Part shown: piece after piece, positions 18,535-27,761 of the stretch
How the letters are laid out: each line of letters begins with the position of its first letter
How positions within the stretch are numbered: position 1 is the stretch's first letter
Assembly: GCF_000230835.1 (NCBI RefSeq)
Contig: NZ_CM001240.1
Location: 1,806,501-1,870,500 of the forward strand
From: Clostridium sp. DL-VIII
GTDB taxonomy: Bacteria > Bacillota > Clostridia > Clostridiales > Clostridiaceae
Direction: 5' to 3'
Length of the DNA stretch: 64,000 bases
The notes under the pieces: model-generated
Told to the model about the DNA's origin: nothing
Databases searched by the model: none
Seen by the model: only the letters and a program-made list of their open reading frames with translations
Program-made: the position numbers and the translations under genes

Positions 18535-19431
18535 ATGAAGATATTAATAACAGGCTCAAAAGGTCAATTAGGTAATGAAATTTTAGATATAATAAAAAGT
18601 GGAAAAGCTGAAATAGGTGAAATTTCAGAGGGTATGAAGAAATCTGAAGTCATAGCATTAGACGTGGATGAATTAGATATAACTGACTTAGGACAAGTTA
18701 AAGATAAAATAAATGATTTAAAGCCAGATGTAATAATTAATTGTGCAGCAGCAACAAATGTTGATGGCTGTGAAAGTAATGAAGATTTTGCATTTAAAGT
18801 TAATTCAATTGGCCCAAGAAATTTAGCTATAGCAGCTGAGGAAGTTGGGGCTAAATTAGTGCAGGTATCAACTGATTATGTATTTAGTGGAGTAGGAAAT
18901 AAACCATTAACTGAATATGATTTAACAGCTCCATATAGTGTATATGGAAAAACTAAGCTTTTAGGTGAAAACTATGTTAGAGAACTTTCTTCAAAATATT
19001 TTATAGTAAGAACAGCTTGGCTTTATGGTTATGTAGGCCATAACTTTGTTTATACCATGAGAAGACTTGGAAAAGAGAAAGACATGATTACAGTAGTTAA
19101 TGATCAAAGGGGTAACCCTACCAATGCTAATGATTTAGCTTATCATATATTAAAGCTTATAGAAACAGAAGAATATGGAATATATCATTGTACAGGTAAA
19201 GGAGAATGCACCTGGTATGACTTTGCTAAAATGATAATTGAATTATCTGGCGAGAAATGTGAAGTTAAACCTTGTACTTCAGAGGAGTATAAAACTCCAG
19301 CAAAAAGACCAGAATATTCATCTCTTGATAATATGATGCTTAGAAATACTATAGGTGATGAAATGCGAGACTGGAAGGATGCAATAAAATCATTTATAAG
19401 TAAAACGAAACTTATTCAGAGGGAGTTTTAG
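18535..19431 (+). CDS. rfbD: dTDP-4-dehydrorhamnose reductase
   Basis: 298 residues. MKILITGSKGQLGNEI is the Rossmann dinucleotide site; STDYVFSG and YSVYGKTKLLGE carry the Ser/Thr-Tyr-Lys catalytic residues. Last step of dTDP-L-rhamnose synthesis. The stop codon lies inside a stem-loop and about 190 bases separate it from rfbB. Confidence 0.96.
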   Translation: MKILITGSKGQLGNEILDIIKSGKAEIGEISEGMKKSEVIALDVDELDITDLGQVKDKINDLKPDVIINCAAATNVDGCESNEDFAFKVNSIGPRNLAIAAEEVGAKLVQVSTDYVFSGVGNKPLTEYDLTAPYSVYGKTKLLGENYVRELSSKYFIVRTAWLYGYVGHNFVYTMRRLGKEKDMITVVNDQRGNPTNANDLAYHILKLIETEEYGIYHCTGKGECTWYDFAKMIIELSGEKCEVKPCTSEEYKTPAKRPEYSSLDNMMLRNTIGDEMRDWKDAIKSFISKTKLIQREF

Positions 19432-19440
19432 TCTCCCTCT
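19418..19440 (+). other. Stem-loop over the rfbD stop codon
   Basis: AGAGGGAG and CTCCCTCT form a perfect 8-bp stem around a 7-base loop containing the stop. No T run follows, so it is more likely an mRNA 3'-end stabiliser or processing site than a terminator. Confidence 0.55.
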
Positions 19441-19618
19441 AAATTTAGTTGAGTTAATCTAGGGTCGTGCTATTCTTTACTCCTTCTTAAATAAAAGTCG
19501 AGAACTAAAAATGTAATCTATATTTTTATGTGAATCACTTTCACTTTTAGATGTTAGGGAGTATTAGAAGAGCTAGACATCAGACAAATTAGATAAGTAA
19601 AATAAAGGGGTTGTAATA

Positions 19619-20668
19619 ATGAAAACATATTTAGTTACAGGTGGAGCAGGCTTTATAGGCTCAAACTTTGTTTTGTACATGTTAAATAAATATAAGGACA
19701 TTAGAATAATTAATTTAGATAAATTAACTTATGCGGGAAATTTAGAAAATCTTAAATCAATTGAGAATGACGAAAGATATACCTTTGTTCAAGGGGATAT
19801 TTGTGATAAAGAATTGGTTTTAAATTTATTTGAAAATAATGATATAGATTATGTTGTTCACTTTGCAGCAGAATCACATGTTGATAGAAGTATAAAAGAA
19901 CCAGAAGTATTTGTGAGTACTAATGTACTTGGAACAGTTAATATGCTTAATTGTGCTAAAAATGCATGGGAAACAGAAGATGGATTTAAAGAAGGAGTTA
20001 AGTTTCTTCATGTATCAACTGATGAGGTTTATGGCTCTTTGGGAGATGAAGGATTCTTTATGGAAACAACACCATTAGATCCACATAGTCCATATTCATC
20101 AAGTAAAGCAAGTTCGGATTTCATGGTTAAAGCTTACTATGATACTTATAAAATGCCTATAAACATTACTAGATGCTCAAATAACTATGGGCCATTTCAA
20201 TTTCCTGAAAAGTTAATTCCATTGTTAATAAATAACTGTTTGAATCATAAGGAGTTACCTGTATACGGTGATGGGATGAATATAAGAGACTGGCTTTTTG
20301 TAGAAGATCATGCAAAAGCAATTGATATGGTTATTAATGGCGGCAGACTTGGTGAAGTTTATAATGTTGGCGGGCATAATGAAAGAACTAATATTCAAAT
20401 AGTAAAAACAGTTATATCCTATATAAATGAAAATATTGATAAAAACGTAACTGAAAATTTGATTAAGTATGTAGACGATAGAAAAGGTCACGATAGAAGA
20501 TACGGAATAGCTCCAGATAAAATAAAGGCAGAGCTGGGCTGGTATCCTGAAACTACATTTGAAGTTGGAATAAAGAAAACTATTAAATGGTATTTAGATA
20601 ATAAAGAATGGATGAATAATGTTACATCTGGTGATTATCAAAAATACTATGATAATATGTATAAATAA
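19619..20668 (+). CDS. rfbB: dTDP-glucose 4,6-dehydratase
   Basis: 349 residues. TGGAGFIGSNFV binds NAD; HFAAESHVDRSI, VSTDEVYGSLG, and YSSSKASSDFMVKAY (Tyr-x3-Lys) with TRCSNNYGPFQFPEKLIP are standard RmlB motifs. Catalyses the second step of dTDP-rhamnose synthesis. It has its own leader of about 190 bases and ends at a strong terminator that closes the polysaccharide locus. Confidence 0.97.
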   Translation: MKTYLVTGGAGFIGSNFVLYMLNKYKDIRIINLDKLTYAGNLENLKSIENDERYTFVQGDICDKELVLNLFENNDIDYVVHFAAESHVDRSIKEPEVFVSTNVLGTVNMLNCAKNAWETEDGFKEGVKFLHVSTDEVYGSLGDEGFFMETTPLDPHSPYSSSKASSDFMVKAYYDTYKMPINITRCSNNYGPFQFPEKLIPLLINNCLNHKELPVYGDGMNIRDWLFVEDHAKAIDMVINGGRLGEVYNVGGHNERTNIQIVKTVISYINENIDKNVTENLIKYVDDRKGHDRRYGIAPDKIKAELGWYPETTFEVGIKKTIKWYLDNKEWMNNVTSGDYQKYYDNMYK

Positions 20669-20681
20669 CATTAATTATAAA

Positions 20682-20717
20682 AAAGATGTTCGCTGAAAAT
20701 TGTGAACATCTTTTTTT
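20682..20717 (+). terminator. Terminator after rfbB
   Basis: AAAGATGTTC / GAACATCTTT stem followed by seven T. The mirrored A run lets it also serve the regulator gene that converges from the right. Confidence 0.9.
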
Positions 20718-20728
20718 GTACTTTATCT

Positions 20729-21592
20729 CTATAATTTACTTTTTGATCTATATGCTCTAGGGGAAACAGCTGTCTGCTTTTTAAAAATCTGACTAAAATA
20801 AGAAGAATTGGAGAAGCCAACAATTGAGGCTATATCTCTAATGGAATAATTTGTGGTAGATAATAATATTTTAGACTCATCTATTCGTTTATTTATTAAA
20901 TAAGCGATAGGAGATACACCAATTTGCTTTGTAAAGGTATGAACTAAATTATATTTGTTCATATAAGATATATATGCTAACTGATCTAAGGTTATGTTAT
21001 TAGCATAATGAGTATCTAAATAATTTTTTACTTTAATACATTCTAAGTTTAAGTTTTTATTTGGGTTTTCAATGAATAGCATGGAAGAATTATTTCTTAA
21101 AACATTTATTAGAAAAAGAGAAAGTATGCTTTTGCAAGCAGTTTCATATCTATAATCTTTAATTTCAATTTCTTGTATTAGAGAATTTAAATAACTTAAT
21201 ATGGAAGAACTATTTGAATTAAAGTGTAGTATCTTATATAAATTGTTAATGGTTTCATCATCCTCAGTAAAGTGATGAATTTCGGAAAAGTTAATTGAAA
21301 AATTGTCAATTCCTAGAACTATGTATTCTAGAGGAATATTTTCAAAACTAGATTTTTCAGTGTGAAGACAGTTGGGATTTATAATAATAAGATCCCACTG
21401 ATTAACTTTTATAGTAGAATCATCAAATTCGAAATATCCAACACCATCAGTTATAAAGAAAATTTCCATGAATGGATGAAAGTGACGAGTGCTAGGCCAA
21501 TCATTTTCAAATTTTGATTTATTAATATAAAGAAGTTGAAAATTAAAATTAGAAAGATCCTTCTCATGTATTAGATATCTTGTATTACTCAT
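20729..21592 (-). CDS. AraC-family transcription regulator
   Basis: 287 residues. The N-terminal half has a cupin sensor pattern (WPSTRHFHPFMEIFFITDGVGYFEF). The C-terminal half holds two helix-turn-helix units ending GFSNSSYFSQIFKKQTAVSPRAYR, the AraC signature. The start is the ATG at 21592, with GAGGTG five bases before; a TTG four codons upstream is less likely. Transcribed away from the sugar transport and phosphorylase genes, it probably senses their sugar and activates them. Confidence 0.93.
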   Translation of the reverse strand: MSNTRYLIHEKDLSNFNFQLLYINKSKFENDWPSTRHFHPFMEIFFITDGVGYFEFDDSTIKVNQWDLIIINPNCLHTEKSSFENIPLEYIVLGIDNFSINFSEIHHFTEDDETINNLYKILHFNSNSSSILSYLNSLIQEIEIKDYRYETACKSILSLFLINVLRNNSSMLFIENPNKNLNLECIKVKNYLDTHYANNITLDQLAYISYMNKYNLVHTFTKQIGVSPIAYLINKRIDESKILLSTTNYSIRDIASIVGFSNSSYFSQIFKKQTAVSPRAYRSKSKL

Positions 21593-21845
21593 AAAACACC
21601 TCAAAATTATTATTTATTATATGATAAAAGTTTATTAAGTATAAATGTGTAGATTTTAAAGAGTACCTTATTAGGAAATATATCATTATTTGTAATTGAT
21701 TTCAATTTATTTAATAAATAAATTTAATTTAAATTGTGATTAAAGCCAAGATAACTAAAAAAAATGACAATAATCTTGTTGTGAAAATGATTACGAAATA
21801 ATATTATATAATTACCAAGATAAAGGAAAAGGAGGTAATAAATTA
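21593..21845. promoter_or_regulatory. Divergent control region of the GH112 cluster
   Basis: About 250 bases lie between the AraC-type gene and the first permease. A TATAAT at 21807-21812 could serve the + strand, without a clear -35, as is usual for activator-dependent promoters. GGAGGTAA precedes the permease start. I did not find a convincing catabolite (cre) site. Confidence 0.4.
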
Positions 21846-22739
21846 ATGATTAGTAAGAGCAAGGAAAATAAAATTTTTGTAGTGTTATCATTACTTCCAG
21901 CAACAATACTATTTATAATATTTATGATTATACCAACGATTAACGTGTTTTGGATGTCTTTGTTTAAATGGGGAGGTTTAGTAAACAAAAAGAAGTTTGT
22001 TGGGCTGGATAATTTTAAGATATTACTAAATGATGCGAATTTTTTAAGATCTTTTGAAAATACAGTTTTTTTATTAGTAATAGTGACAATAGTTACTTTA
22101 GCTCTAGCCATAACATCAGCTGCAATCTTAACAAGGGAAGATACAAAATTCAAAAATTTTTTTAGAATAGTATTTTATTTTCCAAATATATTATCCGTAG
22201 TTGTAATATCAGGTATATTTTCAGCAATACTTGATTCGAATCAAGGAATAATTAATGCAACGTTAAAGGCTTTAAACCTCGAATCACTTACACGAATGTG
22301 GCTTGGAGATCAGCAAGTTGTAGTATGGTGCATTGCAGTAGCAATGATTTGGCAGGCTGTTGGATATTATATGGTAATGTATATGGCAAGTATGAGTAGC
22401 ATTCCAAGCAGTATTTATGAATCAGCAGAATTAGAAGGTGCAACAAGAATACAACAATTTTTCAAAATAACAATTCCATTAATATGGAGCACTGTAAGAA
22501 CTACATTAACTTTCTTTGTAATAAGTACAATAAATTTAAGCTTTTTGTTTGTAAAAGTTATGACTATGGGTGGACCTGATGGTTCTTCAGAAGTATTTTT
22601 AAGCTATATGTACTCCCAAGCTTATAGTAATTCAGCTTATGGATATGGAATGACAATAGGGGTAGTGGTATTTGTATTCTCATTCTTACTATCCGTAATA
22701 ATAAACAAAATAACTAAAAGAGATGTTATAGAGTTTTAG
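21846..22739 (+). CDS. Sugar ABC transporter permease (MalF/UgpA type)
   Basis: 297 residues and six TM helices. The EAA loop is visible as YESAELEGATRIQQFFKITIPLI. ATG 21846 is preceded by AAGGAGGTAA. Partner of the permease encoded 11 bases downstream. No ATPase gene is in the cluster; transporters of this kind commonly share an MsmK-type ATPase encoded elsewhere. Confidence 0.93.
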   Translation: MISKSKENKIFVVLSLLPATILFIIFMIIPTINVFWMSLFKWGGLVNKKKFVGLDNFKILLNDANFLRSFENTVFLLVIVTIVTLALAITSAAILTREDTKFKNFFRIVFYFPNILSVVVISGIFSAILDSNQGIINATLKALNLESLTRMWLGDQQVVVWCIAVAMIWQAVGYYMVMYMASMSSIPSSIYESAELEGATRIQQFFKITIPLIWSTVRTTLTFFVISTINLSFLFVKVMTMGGPDGSSEVFLSYMYSQAYSNSAYGYGMTIGVVVFVFSFLLSVIINKITKRDVIEF

Positions 22740-22750
22740 GAGGTACAGGT

Positions 22751-23647
22751 ATGAAAAATTCACTTAAAGACAGATCTGGCCAAAGGTTAATGAAATTATT
22801 TACTTATATTTGCCTATGTATTTTTGCGCTTAGCATATTAGTACCTTTAGGCTGGTCATTTTTAGCTTCATTGAAATATAAGTCTGAGTTTTATGGTAAT
22901 CCATGGGCTCTCCCAAAAGGCTTTTATTTTGAAAACTTTAGAAAAGCCTTTGTAGATGCACATATGGGAGAATATTTTATAAATTCAATTATTGTAACTG
23001 CATTAGCTCTTGTTATCTTATTAGTTGTTTCTATACCAGCAGCTTACGTTTTATCAAGATTTGAATTTAAAGGCAGAAAATTCTTTAATATATTATTTGC
23101 AGCTGGTTTATTTATAAATGTAAATTATATAGTAATCCCCATTTTTCTATTAGTTTTAGATGGAGAAAAAGTAGTGAGAGAAATTTTTGCATTACCAGCT
23201 AGTATGGAAGTGTTTTTAGATAGCAGAATTGTTTTGAGTATAATTTATGCAGCAACAGCAATACCATTTACAGTATATTTACTAATAAATTATTTTCAAA
23301 CATTATCTAAATCATATGAAGAAGCTGCTTATATTGATGGATGCAGCAAGTTAAGAACTTTAGTAGAAGTTATTATACCAATGGCCAAGCCTAGCATTAT
23401 AACTGTCATATTATTTAATTTTTTGGCATTTTGGAATGAATATATTATAGCATTGACTTTATTGCCAAATGGATCAAAAACTTTGCCACTGGGATTAATA
23501 AATTTAATGCAAGTACAAAAAACAGCAACTGATTACGGTTCCATGTATGCAGGTCTTGTAATTGTTATGATACCTACAATAATTTTATATATATTAGTTC
23601 AAAAAAAATTAACAGAAGGTATGACTGTAGGAGGAATAAAAGAATAA
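22751..23647 (+). CDS. Sugar ABC transporter permease (MalG/UgpE type)
   Basis: 298 residues, six TM helices. EEAAYIDGCSKLRTLVEVIIPMAKPSI is the EAA loop that docks the ATPase. GGAGGTACAGGT precedes the start. Together with the upstream permease it forms the channel of a carbohydrate importer. Confidence 0.93.
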   Translation: MKNSLKDRSGQRLMKLFTYICLCIFALSILVPLGWSFLASLKYKSEFYGNPWALPKGFYFENFRKAFVDAHMGEYFINSIIVTALALVILLVVSIPAAYVLSRFEFKGRKFFNILFAAGLFINVNYIVIPIFLLVLDGEKVVREIFALPASMEVFLDSRIVLSIIYAATAIPFTVYLLINYFQTLSKSYEEAAYIDGCSKLRTLVEVIIPMAKPSIITVILFNFLAFWNEYIIALTLLPNGSKTLPLGLINLMQVQKTATDYGSMYAGLVIVMIPTIILYILVQKKLTEGMTVGGIKE

Positions 23648-23663
23648 TATTAGGAGGATTGCA

Positions 23664-25823
23664 ATGAATAAAGGAAGAGTGACGATACCAACTGATGACA
23701 ATTTTATGAAAGAAACTATTGAAATACTAGAGAAATGGGGAGCAGATGCAATTAGAGACTGCGATGGATTTAAGCTTCCGCCTGAAATTAAAGGTGTAGC
23801 AGAGAAAATATATTCAACATATTTTCCAGCTCGTGGAGATAATGAGTGGGCAGAGGCGAATATGAATGAATTACAAGAAACTTATTTAATGAGTAAATAT
23901 GTTTTAGCTCAAGAAGAAACATTGGTGATAGATATAATGAATGGATATCTAGAAGAGCAGGTCCAGCCAGATTCTTATCATGATATAAAATATTTTTGGG
24001 AGGTAATAGATAGAACTACTGGAGGCATTGTAGATATAAAGGATTGGGATTATGATGAGAAGACTCAAAAAGTAACAATAAGAAATGCAGTGAAGTGGCA
24101 TGAATATACAGTTTCATTTTTAGCATATTGTATTTGGGATCCTACACAAATGTATAACCATATTACTAATGATTGGAAGGATAAGCCACATGAATTACCT
24201 TTTGACATAAGGCATGAAAAAACAAATAATCATGTAATTGAAGCAATGTATGAATGGTTAGATGAGCATCCAGATTCTAATATAGTTCGTTTTACAACAT
24301 TCTTTTACCACTTTACATTAGTATTTAATAACAAGAGAAAAGAAAAATATGTTGATTGGTTTGGATACAGCTCAAGTGTAAGTGCACAAGCTTTAATGGA
24401 ATTTGAAAAAGTTAAGGGATATAAATTAAGACCAGAAGATATAATTGATCAAGGATACTATAATAGTACGTTTAGAGTTCCAACACAAAAATATTTGGAT
24501 TATATGGATTTTCAACAAGAATTTGTTGCTTGTAATGTTAAAAAATTAGTTGATATAACACATGAAAAAGGAAGAGAAGCAATGATGTTTCTTGGAGATA
24601 CATGGATAGGAACAGAACCTTATGGAAAATATTTTGATAGTATTGAATTAGATGCTGTAGTTGGATCTGTAGGGAGTGGAGCTACTCTTAGAATGATTTC
24701 GGATATACCTGGAGTTAAGTATACGGAAGGCAGGTTTTTACCTTATTTCTTTCCAGATGTATTTTATGAAGGAAATGACCCTATAATAGAAGCTAGAGAA
24801 AATTGGCTGACAGCCAGAAGGGCAATAATGAGAAAACCAGTAGATAGAATAGGATATGGTGGATATTTATCACTAGCATATAAATTTCCTGAATTTGTAG
24901 ATTATATTAAGGATATTTGTGATGAATTCAGAGAAATATATAAAAATATAAATGGAGTAAAGCCTTATTGTGGATTAAAGATTGGTGTGTTAAATTGCTG
25001 GGGGAAGCTTCGTACATGGCAAACCCATATGGTAGCACATGCTTTATGGTACAAGCAAGCTTACACTTATATTGGAATTATAGAAGCCTTAAGTGGAATG
25101 AGTGTAGATGTGGAATTCATTAGCTTCGATGACATAAAAAATAATGGAATACCAAAAGATATTGATGTAATAATAAATGCTGGAGATTCAGGAACAGCAT
25201 TTAGTGGTGGTGAAACATGGTTAGATGAAAAGGTAATTACTACTGTGAGAGAATGGATATTTAATGGAGGAGGATTTATTGGAGTTGGAGAACCGTCAGC
25301 AGTATTAAATCAAGGGAAATTTTTTCAATTATCAGATGCTTTAGGCGTTGATAAAGAATTAGGTTTTTCACTAAGTGAAGACAAATATTTTAATATGAAG
25401 GCAGATAAGCATTTCATAACAGAAGATGTAGTTGAACCTCTAGATTTTGGAGAAAGCCAAAAGAATATATATGCTATTAAAGAAAGTACAGAAATAATAG
25501 AAATTGAAAAGGATAATTTATTAATGGCATCTAATTCTTACGGAAAAGGCCGTGCAGTTTATATTGCAGGATTACCATATTCAGCACAGAATACCCGTTT
25601 ATTAACGAGAGCGTGCTTTTATGTAGCTAATAAAGAAGAAAGAATGAAAAAGTGGTATTGTGATAATATTTACTGTGAAGTGGCTGCATATTTAGATTGT
25701 AAAAAATATGCTGTTGTAAATAACTCTAATGAAAAACAAACAACAAATGTATATGACGGCATAGGCATAGCCGCAAAAATTGAGCTGAAACCATGTGAAA
25801 TAATATGGATAGATGTTAAATAA
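23664..25823 (+). CDS. GH112 beta-D-galactosyl phosphorylase
   Basis: 719 residues, matching glycoside hydrolase family 112, cytoplasmic inverting phosphorylases that split galacto-N-biose/lacto-N-biose or galactosyl-1,4-L-rhamnose with phosphate to give galactose-1-phosphate. The N-terminus has WGADAIRDCDG, the centre has MMFLGDTWIGTEPYG with Asp312 near the position of the known catalytic acid (Asp313 of the bifidobacterial enzyme, from memory), then a Rossmann-like glutamine-amidotransferase-type domain (VIINAGDSGTAFSGG, GGGFIGVGEPSA). Absence of a signal peptide fits intracellular phosphorolysis after import by the adjacent permeases. Substrate type is undecided; a galactosyl-rhamnose role would suit a plant-associated clostridium. 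Confidence 0.92.
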   Translation: MNKGRVTIPTDDNFMKETIEILEKWGADAIRDCDGFKLPPEIKGVAEKIYSTYFPARGDNEWAEANMNELQETYLMSKYVLAQEETLVIDIMNGYLEEQVQPDSYHDIKYFWEVIDRTTGGIVDIKDWDYDEKTQKVTIRNAVKWHEYTVSFLAYCIWDPTQMYNHITNDWKDKPHELPFDIRHEKTNNHVIEAMYEWLDEHPDSNIVRFTTFFYHFTLVFNNKRKEKYVDWFGYSSSVSAQALMEFEKVKGYKLRPEDIIDQGYYNSTFRVPTQKYLDYMDFQQEFVACNVKKLVDITHEKGREAMMFLGDTWIGTEPYGKYFDSIELDAVVGSVGSGATLRMISDIPGVKYTEGRFLPYFFPDVFYEGNDPIIEARENWLTARRAIMRKPVDRIGYGGYLSLAYKFPEFVDYIKDICDEFREIYKNINGVKPYCGLKIGVLNCWGKLRTWQTHMVAHALWYKQAYTYIGIIEALSGMSVDVEFISFDDIKNNGIPKDIDVIINAGDSGTAFSGGETWLDEKVITTVREWIFNGGGFIGVGEPSAVLNQGKFFQLSDALGVDKELGFSLSEDKYFNMKADKHFITEDVVEPLDFGESQKNIYAIKESTEIIEIEKDNLLMASNSYGKGRAVYIAGLPYSAQNTRLLTRACFYVANKEERMKKWYCDNIYCEVAAYLDCKKYAVVNNSNEKQTTNVYDGIGIAAKIELKPCEIIWIDVK

Positions 25824-25918
25824 GCATTATTTTATTGAGTTGAAGACTTATGAAATGTCACTTAATAACGTGATTAATATTAAATAAATATTATTTTATT
25901 ATACTAGGTGGTGAATAA

Positions 25919-26074
25919 GTGAAAAAAATAATTTATATATTAATTTTTTTAATATCAATATTTTTAGTTATTGAAGGGAGATCTATTAATAATTATATTG
26001 GATTGCTAATTATGTTTATAGGCTTAGGCGGGATATTGGCAGAGGTATATTTATATAATAAACAATATTTATAA
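25919..26074 (+). CDS. Small two-TM membrane protein, 51 residues
   Basis: GTG 25919 follows AGGTGG at a distance of about 8 bases. The product (start MKKIIYILIFLISIFLVI) has two hydrophobic stretches, about 3-18 and 26-43, joined by the short polar turn EGRSINN, and ends with VYLYNKQYL. It lies between the GH112 gene and the binding-protein gene on the same strand. I do not recognise a family. It may assist the transporter or simply be a membrane microprotein. Confidence 0.55.
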   Translation: MKKIIYILIFLISIFLVIEGRSINNYIGLLIMFIGLGGILAEVYLYNKQYL

Positions 26075-26087
26075 CGTTTACAAACGT
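26074..26087. promoter_or_regulatory. Operator-like palindrome ACGTTTACAAACGT
   Basis: ACGTTT and AAACGT are inverted around AC, directly after the microprotein gene and about 90 bases before the binding-protein gene. The shape resembles LacI-family or CcpA-like operator halves. A loose promoter (TTTTGT, 17 bases, TATAAA at 26147) follows, so it could control the binding-protein gene separately. Confidence 0.35.
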
Positions 26088-26178
26088 AACTAAAATTAAG
26101 AGCAAAAAAATTATAGTAATAAATTTTGTACACATAGTAGAGTAAGTATAAAATGCTAAAATAAAAGGGGGAGAGACT

Positions 26179-27526
26179 GTGAAAAAAAGATTATTATCAA
26201 TGATATTAGCTTCAATGATTTTGCTTCCTATGTTAACTGGATGCGGTAACAGTACATCAGTGGGAACCAGTACAAAGGAAAATAAGGTGCTAAAAGTAGC
26301 AGCGTTTGAAGGTGGTTATGGAAAAGTTTATTGGGAGAAGTTAAAAGAGAACTTTGAAAAGGAACATGAAGGGGTTACTGTAGAATTAACATGTGCTTCT
26401 AACTTAGCAGACATTCTTCGTCCGCAAATTCAAGCAGGTAATGTACCAGATTTTATTTATTTGGCTACTGGCGCAAAGGAAGCTTTAACTGAAACATTTA
26501 TTAAGGATCAAGCTTTATCAGATTTATCAGGAGTGTTAAATAAAAAGGTTCCAGGAGAAAATGTTACTGTAAAGGAAAAGATATTACCAGGATTTTTAGA
26601 TACAGCAGCAACTAATCCTTATGGAGATGGAAAAACATATTTGGCACCATTGTTTTACAGTCCAACAGGATTATTTTATGATAAACATCTTTTTGAACAA
26701 AAGGGATATACACTTCCAAAAACCTGGGATGAAAATGTATGCGTTAGGAGATAAAGCTAAAGCTGATGGAATATCATTGTTCTCATATGCTACTTCTGGA
26801 TATTTTGATTGTGTTATGCCGCCTTTATTAGCAGCAAATGGTGGTATTGATAAAGTTAAAGATGCTTTTAATTATAAGGAAGGCTTTTGGGACACAAAAG
26901 AAGCTAGAACTGCATTAGATACAATTGGCAAAATGAAAAATTATTTAGAACCATCAGTTGTTGGAAATGCTAATAAGCAAGGATTCACTAAGAATCAACA
27001 ATTAGTTTTAGATGATAAAGCATTATTTATTCCAAATGGAAATTGGTTACCAGATGAAATGAAGGATGCTCCAAGAGCAGATGGATTTGAATGGGGATTT
27101 ATGCCATATCCATCATACAAAGCTGGGGATAAGCAATATTCTGTAAGTTTCCTTGAACAAATGTATATCCCTAAAGATGCTTCTAATAAAGAATTGGCAG
27201 AAGAATTTATGGCTTATATGTATAGCGATGAGGCTGTTGGAATAATAGCTGAAAATGCTAAAGCAGTTGTTCCGGTAAATGGTGCTTTAAAAATTGCTGA
27301 TAAATATTTAACTCCGTTGCAAAAAGAATTATATAAGATATATGATAATGGTGCATTACCAATAATGGGCAGCTTTGCAGCTACTAATCCGGTAGAAGGT
27401 GTAAACTGGACAGATATATATCTTGGAACAATCGATTCAGTAATGTCAGGGACTAAGAGTGTTGATGATTGGCAAAAACTTTTAGATGAGGCAAGTAGTA
27501 AATTAAGAGCAGCAATAATTAAATAA
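26179..27526 (+). pseudogene. Sugar-binding lipoprotein of ABC transporter, frameshifted
   Basis: The first frame (26179-26754) encodes a lipoprotein signal with lipobox LTGC and the N-terminal lobe of a family-1 solute-binding protein, ending at KTWDE. The continuation is in another frame from about 26736 to 27526 (MYALGDKAKADG onward). Dropping one A from the run of four at 26732-26735 restores a single frame of about 448 residues. Either the gene is broken, the strain uses slippage, or the read has an error. Without it the two permeases lack their cluster-encoded binding protein. Confidence 0.88.
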
Positions 27527-27671
27527 AAATAACGAGGAAAAGTTAATTTGAGAATAATAATTAACCATCAATTCTAGCAGTATGTAATTTAGCAACTGCA
27601 TTCACAAGTTCCCTCAGAAGCACCTCGGATGTCCGAAAATTTACAAGTACAAGCGTTGTACTAAAGAATTA

Positions 27672-27694
27672 TTTAGTGCAATTTTTGTTTTAAG
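27672..27694 (+). repeat. Short repeat, copy 1 (insertion scar)
   Basis: TTTAGTGCAATTTTTGTTTTAAG occurs here and, identically, at 29753-29775. In both places it is preceded by ACTAAA to form a small hairpin, and by a separate shared stretch CGAAAATTTACA (27634-27645 and 29664-29675). The two copies bracket the fused kinase gene, as if remains of one mobile element lie on each side. Confidence 0.6.
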
Positions 27695-27696
27695 TA

Positions 27697-27736
27697 AATA
27701 GCTGTATGAATATAATGTTATATTCATACAGCTATT
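27697..27736 (-). terminator. Terminator of the fused Wzz/BY-kinase gene
   Basis: A perfect 19-bp stem (AATAGCTGTATGAATATAA and its complement) with a very small loop lies just after the stop of the - strand gene. The run after it on the - strand is T-rich but interrupted. Confidence 0.65.
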
Positions 27737-27761
27737 CTCTTTGGATCCAGAAGCACGAAAT

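Noticed and set aside
21777..21800. Catabolite-response (cre) site before the GH112 cluster
   Set aside because: TGAAAATGATTACG has some cre-like bases but lacks the central CG and symmetry.
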